Part shown: in pieces, positions 42,227 to 44,476 of the stretch | Layout: each line of letters opens with the position of its first letter | Position numbering within the stretch: the stretch's first letter is position 1 | IMG/VR virus record: IMGVR_UViG_3300033145_000993 | Span: 1-44,476 of that record | Strand: one strand, 5' to 3' | Length of the DNA: 44,476 nt | From: a virus | Notes under the pieces: model-generated | What the model was told of the DNA's origin: nothing | The model's input: the letters and a program-made list of their open reading frames with translations, nothing else | Databases searched by the model: none | Made by a program: the position numbers and the translations under genes

Positions 42227-42330
42227 AATTCCTCCTCTCGTTCAATAAGAATAAGTATGAAGGCCAGTAATGCTACAGGGCTTATGAGTAGCATGATCAG
42301 GCCGAAAGCGAGTTGTCCTATTAATCTCAT
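42223..42330 (-). CDS. Tiny membrane protein, 35 aa (second of a pair)
   Basis: The ATG at 42330 overlaps the stop of the 33-aa gene (ATGA) and follows AGGAGG. Residues 6-29 (QLAFGLIMLLISPVALLAFI) form one membrane helix, ending in acidic EREEEL. Its stop overlaps the zinc-ribbon start. The longer frame in the same register starts inside a palindromic repeat and is not used. Confidence 0.6.
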   Translation of the reverse strand: MRLIGQLAFGLIMLLISPVALLAFILILIEREEEL

Positions 42331-42428
42331 ATCAGACCTCCTACTATGAGTATGATTGAGCCTACTAACCATAAGACAGCGAATAGGCCTAGAAGTGTAT
42401 CGAGTATGATTGAGCATAGTCGTTTCAT
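42327..42428 (-). CDS. Tiny membrane protein, 33 aa (first of a pair)
   Basis: The ATG at 42428 follows AAAGGAGG. A short basic start and a single hydrophobic helix (LGLFAVLWLVGSIILIVGG) make up the peptide. The stop TGA overlaps the next ATG. This and the 35-aa gene form a coupled pair of single-helix peptides, as in small holin/antiholin or toxin-like membrane pairs; the role is unproved. Confidence 0.6.
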   Translation of the reverse strand: MKRLCSIILDTLLGLFAVLWLVGSIILIVGGLI

Positions 42429-42453
42429 GGTTCCTCCTTTTCCCAGATGTGTT

Positions 42454-42484
42454 GAGAAGGCGTTCAAAATTTGAACACCATCTT
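42454..42484. repeat. 31-bp palindromic repeat, copy 10
   Basis: The left arm is GAGAAGGC, the core GTTCAAAATTTGAAC and the right arm ACCATCTT. It lies 4 bp after the stop of the 83-aa gene and before GGAAAAGGAGG and the tiny gene starting at 42428 on the minus strand. Confidence 0.92.
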
Positions 42485-42487
42485 GTA

Positions 42488-42739
42488 TTAATCATCATTC
42501 ATAGTGCAGGCGCGGGCCTTGATGTAGAGGCGTGCCCAGAAGTGCACTTCCTTTGCTATGCTTACGCTTGCGGCGAGTGTATGGCCGGAGCGTACTGCCC
42601 CACGTCTGCCGAGCCAAATAACCGGGCGAGATGAATGGGCATTTGTATAGCGGGTGAAGCGCCGACTCGGTTGCCGGCGGCTCGGCGTGTAGCCGTGTGC
42701 TTGGAGGAAGGTGCTTGTCTTCTCTCGTAGCGTTTGCAT
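42488..42739 (-). CDS. Small basic hypothetical protein
   Basis: The product has 83 aa from the ATG at 42739 after AAAGGAG; a longer frame enters the hairpin region and is not used. It is strongly basic (RRQPSRRFTRYTNAHSSRPV), then a segment VIWLGRRGAVRSGHTLAAS and an aromatic end. Its GC content is higher than most neighbours. A DNA or RNA contact role is possible. No family is recognised. Confidence 0.6.
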   Translation of the reverse strand: MQTLREKTSTFLQAHGYTPSRRQPSRRFTRYTNAHSSRPVIWLGRRGAVRSGHTLAASVSIAKEVHFWARLYIKARACTMNDD

Positions 42740-42759
42740 GAGATCTCCTTTCGTCTGGT

Positions 42760-42804
42760 GGCGCTGGCTAATGGTATGGTATATGGGCCACATTAGCCAG
42801 CGCC
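42760..42804. other. Perfect 14-bp stem-loop before the 83-aa gene
   Basis: GGCGCTGGCTAATG (42760-42773) and CATTAGCCAGCGCC (42791-42804) are exact inverted repeats with a 17-nt loop. It lies in the gap between the genes at 42829 and 42739 and is the strongest simple hairpin in this part. It may be a terminator, attenuator or RNA-processing site. No T tract is present. Confidence 0.65.
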
Positions 42805-42838
42805 AGGTGTGTAGTCGTGAAGCCGGTTCTATTTTATC
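42796..42838. repeat. Direct repeat, copy 1 (flanks the 87-aa gene)
   Basis: GCCAGCGCCAGGTG followed by GTAGTCGTG, AGCCGGTTC and a TTTTATC end recurs at 43166-43226, where about 18 extra bases are present. This copy overlaps the end of the 87-aa gene. It suggests a past duplication or cassette exchange around that gene. Confidence 0.7.
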
Positions 42839-43092
42839 CAGCCTACGTTATGGCTGTAAAGCTTCTTTTCTCCAGTAAGCTTCTCTGCAAGGAGCTTAGC
42901 CTCTTGAATGTTGAGTGAAAGATTCTTCTTGAGACAGGCTATGAAGCGGAGCTTCGCTTTAGTGTTACAGAGGAGTGCCATCTGGCTGTGTGGCTTCTTC
43001 CGCACGAATCTCTTCGTTCCGTCCATAAAATAGTACATGGTCCCATACTTATATGAGACGATCTTTCGTACTTCTTTGTTCCAGCGTTTCAT
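42829..43092 (-). CDS. Hypothetical basic protein, 87 aa
   Basis: GGAGG lies 4 bp before the ATG at 43092. The protein is basic (RRK patches, KLRFIACLKKNLSL) and has two cysteines. No family is recognised. It is the first gene after the origin-like region and is flanked on both sides by a direct repeat (42796-42838 and 43166-43226), so it may be a mobile cassette in this phage group. Confidence 0.65.
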   Translation of the reverse strand: MKRWNKEVRKIVSYKYGTMYYFMDGTKRFVRKKPHSQMALLCNTKAKLRFIACLKKNLSLNIQEAKLLAEKLTGEKKLYSHNVGWIK

Positions 43093-43165
43093 GATACCTC
43101 CTTTGTAGTGTTATTATATGTCTTGCACCTGGTCGCCTATCGCCCGGCTTGCTGGTTCCAGATGA

Positions 43166-43226
43166 GCCAGCGCCAGGTGCTTGGGTGTCGGACGTTCGTA
43201 GTCGTGGAGCCGGTTCCTCTTTTATC
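43166..43226. repeat. Direct repeat, copy 2 (flanks the 87-aa gene)
   Basis: This matches 42796-42838 with an internal insertion near 43180-43197. It is non-coding. It ends just before the hairpin at 43242-43264. Confidence 0.7.
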
Positions 43227-43241
43227 ATTGATCATCTGTTG

Positions 43242-43264
43242 GGAAACGGGCGTTGCCCGTTTCC
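43242..43264. other. Perfect 10-bp hairpin with 3-nt loop
   Basis: GGAAACGGGC, loop GTT, GCCCGTTTCC. This is a very stable stem at the left edge of the large inverted repeat. It could stop transcription from the control region or fold single-stranded DNA. Confidence 0.7.
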
Positions 43265-43600
43265 TTCCTCCGGGCATCCAGGCTAAGGTAGCGTAGTAGA
43301 GCCATGGGCGTGCGATTTCGTTGTTTGCATCTCAATTGTGTGCTGCTTGCAGCTTGCTGCGCTTGCCGTCTGCTTGCTGCTCGTGTTCTCGCGTGTAGAC
43401 TCTAATCCTATTTATATATAGTTTTAAAAAAAAAAAATTTAATAACTACTATATATAAGAGACTAACTACGAAAGAATCCAGAAAGAACAAACAGAAAGA
43501 GAAGAAAGCAGACGAAGAAAGACAATTTGAGATGCAGCTCATTAAAACGGGCGGCCGGGGCTCTACTACGCTACCCTGGTGTGGATGCGTGGAGGAGGTC
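43262..43600. repeat. 339-bp imperfect inverted repeat with A-tract centre (candidate origin)
   Basis: GGTAGCGTAGTAGAGCC (43287-43303) is inverted at 43559-43575. Outward, GCATCCA and TGGATGC, then TCCTCC and GGAGGA, continue the symmetry. Inward, GCATCTCAA / TTGAGATGC and TATATATAGT / ACTATATATA also pair. The centre is a 12-A tract (43426-43437) in AT-rich DNA. The left half has GCTTGC at 43345, 43352, 43361 and 43372, and the right half is purine-rich. It resembles an origin with an unwinding element or a long hairpin. The symmetry is seen; the function is inferred. Confidence 0.65.
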
Positions 43601-43660
43601 CGACGCAAATAATGGACGAGCACGATAAATGCTCGCCCGACGGCGTCTGCCGCTGTTTGC

Positions 43661-43686
43661 CGGTTATTATCCTCAATTATCCGCCC
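43661..43686 (-). repeat. GGATAAT tandem element, inverted copy
   Basis: Read on the minus strand, this 26-mer differs at two positions from 44281-44306. It contains two GGATAAT heptamers exactly 10 bp apart, one helical turn. The two copies face outward around the 170-aa gene. Confidence 0.75.
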
Positions 43687-43712
43687 AAATGGTAGTTGTT
43701 TGATGTTAATAT

Positions 43713-43743
43713 GAGATGGCGTTCAATTTTTGAACACGATCTC
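43713..43743. repeat. 31-bp palindromic repeat, copy 11
   Basis: The left arm is GAGATGGC and the core GTTCAATTTTTGAAC. It lies 14 bp after the stop of the 170-aa gene and is the only copy not followed closely by a gene start on the minus strand. TATTAA follows the core by about 17 bp in the minus direction. Confidence 0.9.
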
Positions 43744-43757
43744 GAATTGATGCTCGA

Positions 43758-44258
43758 CTAAACGGACATGGCCCGTTCGATCAGCTCGTCGTAGCTGATT
43801 CCGAGTTCCTGCGCTCGTTTTTCAAGAGCGCTGACTTTCTTCACCTTCGCCTTGACGGCGGTTCCAGTGCTGGCCTTGCGGCCGACACGGTAGTTGTCGA
43901 GCAGCTCCTGTGCTTTCTTGTGAGCCGCATCAAAGTCCTGGGAGGCAATTTCTTCCTCACAGAACGATTTGTAGTTCGGACGAGTCATAATGTGCGTGCA
44001 GAACGCATCTATTGCATACTGCAAGTCACAGTCCTCGCCGAACCGCTCCGCCAAGGCAGCGTTTAAATCCGCCACGGTTGAATCGTCGGTTATTGTAAAG
44101 CGCTTGATGGCCACCTGGTGCTTTGTGCCATCAAATGGCTCGCCGGCGGCATCCGTGCCCGGTATATCCTGTGCACCGAGGGACAGATTCGATACTACAT
44201 AATTATCGGCTACAAAATCCTCAATGGGCGGTTGTGCATAAGCATAAGTCTTAGCCAT
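43758..44258 (-). CDS. High-GC protein of unknown function, first minus-strand gene
   Basis: The product has 166 aa from the ATG at 44258, which has GGAGG 7 bp upstream; an in-frame ATG four codons earlier overlaps that site. The N-terminal half is beta-rich (VVSNLSLGAQDIPG... and QVAIKRFTITDD), the centre helical with two cysteines. The C-terminus has a basic linker (KAKVKKV) and a helical end (LEKRAQELGISYDELIERA) like small DNA-binding tails. GC content and codon choice differ from the surrounding AT-rich genes. Inverted GGATAAT elements flank it. It may be a recently acquired regulator or replication protein; no family is recognised. Confidence 0.7.
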   Translation of the reverse strand: MAKTYAYAQPPIEDFVADNYVVSNLSLGAQDIPGTDAAGEPFDGTKHQVAIKRFTITDDSTVADLNAALAERFGEDCDLQYAIDAFCTHIMTRPNYKSFCEEEIASQDFDAAHKKAQELLDNYRVGRKASTGTAVKAKVKKVSALEKRAQELGISYDELIERAMSV

Positions 44259-44280
44259 AATATCCTCCATTATTCCACTT

Positions 44281-44306
44281 GGGCGGATAATAAAGGATAA
44301 TAACCG
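44281..44306 (+). repeat. GGATAAT tandem element, direct copy
   Basis: GGGCGGATAATAAAGGATAA continues into TAACCG. Two GGATAAT heptamers are 10 bp apart. It lies in the leader of the 170-aa gene, 22 bp upstream of its start, and its inverted partner is at 43661-43686. It is probably a binding site for a dimer or tandem protein. Confidence 0.75.
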
Positions 44307-44308
44307 TT

Positions 44309-44337
44309 CGCATTATTCCGGGTTAATGCGATAACCC
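44309..44337 (-). promoter_or_regulatory. Mutually exclusive stem-loops in the early leader
   Basis: GGGTTA/TAACCC (44320-44325, 44332-44337) and CGCATTA/TAATGCG (44309-44315, 44324-44330) share bases, so only one stem can form. This is the layout of an attenuator or switch, or of overlapping operators. It lies between a TTGACA and the first early gene. Confidence 0.5.
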
Positions 44338-44349
44338 TCGATTTGTCAA
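44321..44349 (-). promoter_or_regulatory. Possible early promoter (-35 only)
   Basis: On the minus strand TTGACA is present at 44349-44344. No good -10 lies at 16-18 bp; the best (TTAACC) is poor and falls inside the stem-loop. An activator, or a -10 further on, may be needed. Confidence 0.3.
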
Positions 44350-44362
44350 AGATCATTGCGCC

Positions 44363-44476
44363 ACATGGGCGGCCTGTCCGGCTGGTTAATCGGCTGCGGG
44401 TGTATGTTACCCGCGGAACATGCCATATGGTATTGCATACCGTGTGCCAGTATGCCAAACCATAACACAAATTAGG
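44363..44476. repeat. Right copy of 114-bp terminal direct repeat
   Basis: This is an exact copy of bases 1-114. It continues the upstream region of the minus-strand gene at 44258 across the circle junction. Confidence 0.95.

Larger units (their letters stand above)
43093..43757. other. Non-coding origin-like control region
   Basis: No gene is supported in these 665 bp. They contain the direct repeat copy at 43166, a 10-bp hairpin (43242-43264), the large inverted repeat (43262-43600), four GCTTGC motifs, a CGAGCA/TGCTCG hairpin (43617-43635), one of the GGATAAT elements (43661-43686) and repeat copy 11. Purine-rich and pyrimidine-rich arms switch at the centre. The combination is typical of replication origins or packaging regions. 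Confidence 0.7.

Noticed and set aside
43408-43623. 71-aa minus-strand frame in the origin-like region
   Set aside because: It runs through the A tract and purine tract, giving low-complexity Phe/Ser/Leu runs; no start signal.
3438-43743. Palindromic repeats as a CRISPR array
   Set aside because: Copies are kilobases apart with genes between them and no regular short spacers; no cas genes other than a stand-alone Cas4-like phage nuclease.
1-44476. tRNA genes, integrase, phage RNA polymerase, lysogeny repressor
   Set aside because: None recognised on either strand; a small repressor among the unassigned early genes cannot be excluded.

Overview
This window is a complete, circularly closed genome of a tailed double-stranded DNA phage (Caudoviricetes). 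Bases 1-114 are repeated exactly at 44363-44476, so the unique unit is 44,362 bp. The repeat may be an assembly overlap or a true terminal repeat; the physical ends cannot be read from the sequence. No tape-measure gene and no siphovirus or myovirus tail-tube or sheath genes are seen. There is a 629-aa portal, an adaptor-like protein, a nozzle-like tail protein, a beta-helix tailspike and very large internal proteins, so the virion is most likely a podovirus. A lipoprotein and an M15 endolysin suggest a Gram-negative-type host. I cannot name the host. No integrase, phage RNA polymerase or tRNA was found.

Layout. Two transcription domains diverge from a control region at about 43.1-44.48 kb joined to 1-0.58 kb. 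They converge at 27.31/27.36 kb. The plus strand (581-27313) carries the late genes: a glycine-rich protein, small terminase, a possible ADP-ribosyltransferase-fold protein, large terminase, two signal-peptide proteins including the 1149-aa tailspike, a lysis block (lipoprotein, a small zinc protein, a membrane protein, M15 peptidase, DUF1353), portal, scaffold, major capsid, decoration-like protein, connector and tail genes, and the internal virion proteins. The minus strand (44258-27358) carries the early and replication genes: about twenty small accessory genes, ATP-dependent DNA ligase, a Cas4-like nuclease with four cysteines, a Sak4-like ATPase, a possible single-strand-binding-type protein, a ParB-methyltransferase fusion, a family A DNA polymerase with an N-terminal uracil-DNA-glycosylase fold, and a DUF3987 helicase/primase-like ATPase.

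The most distinctive feature is a set of eleven 31-bp palindromes spread over the whole genome. Each has a core like GTTCAAATTTTGAAC inside degenerate GAGATGG / CCATCTC arms. Most lie directly before a ribosome binding site, between operon-like blocks on both strands, and one sits at the convergence point. Two copies bracket the large terminase gene and supply part of its coding sequence, including its stop codon. Core-only versions recur in the late leader, one at the -35 position of a promoter-like sequence. They look like a genome-wide start-associated regulatory or module-boundary system.

The control region is rich in structure. It has a near-consensus promoter whose spacer is a perfect palindrome (495-524), a 339-bp imperfect inverted repeat centred on a 12-A tract and looking like an origin (43262-43600), a pair of inverted GGATAAT-containing elements flanking a high-GC gene, and mutually exclusive stem-loops ahead of that gene. 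Several real genes here are only 33-56 codons long.
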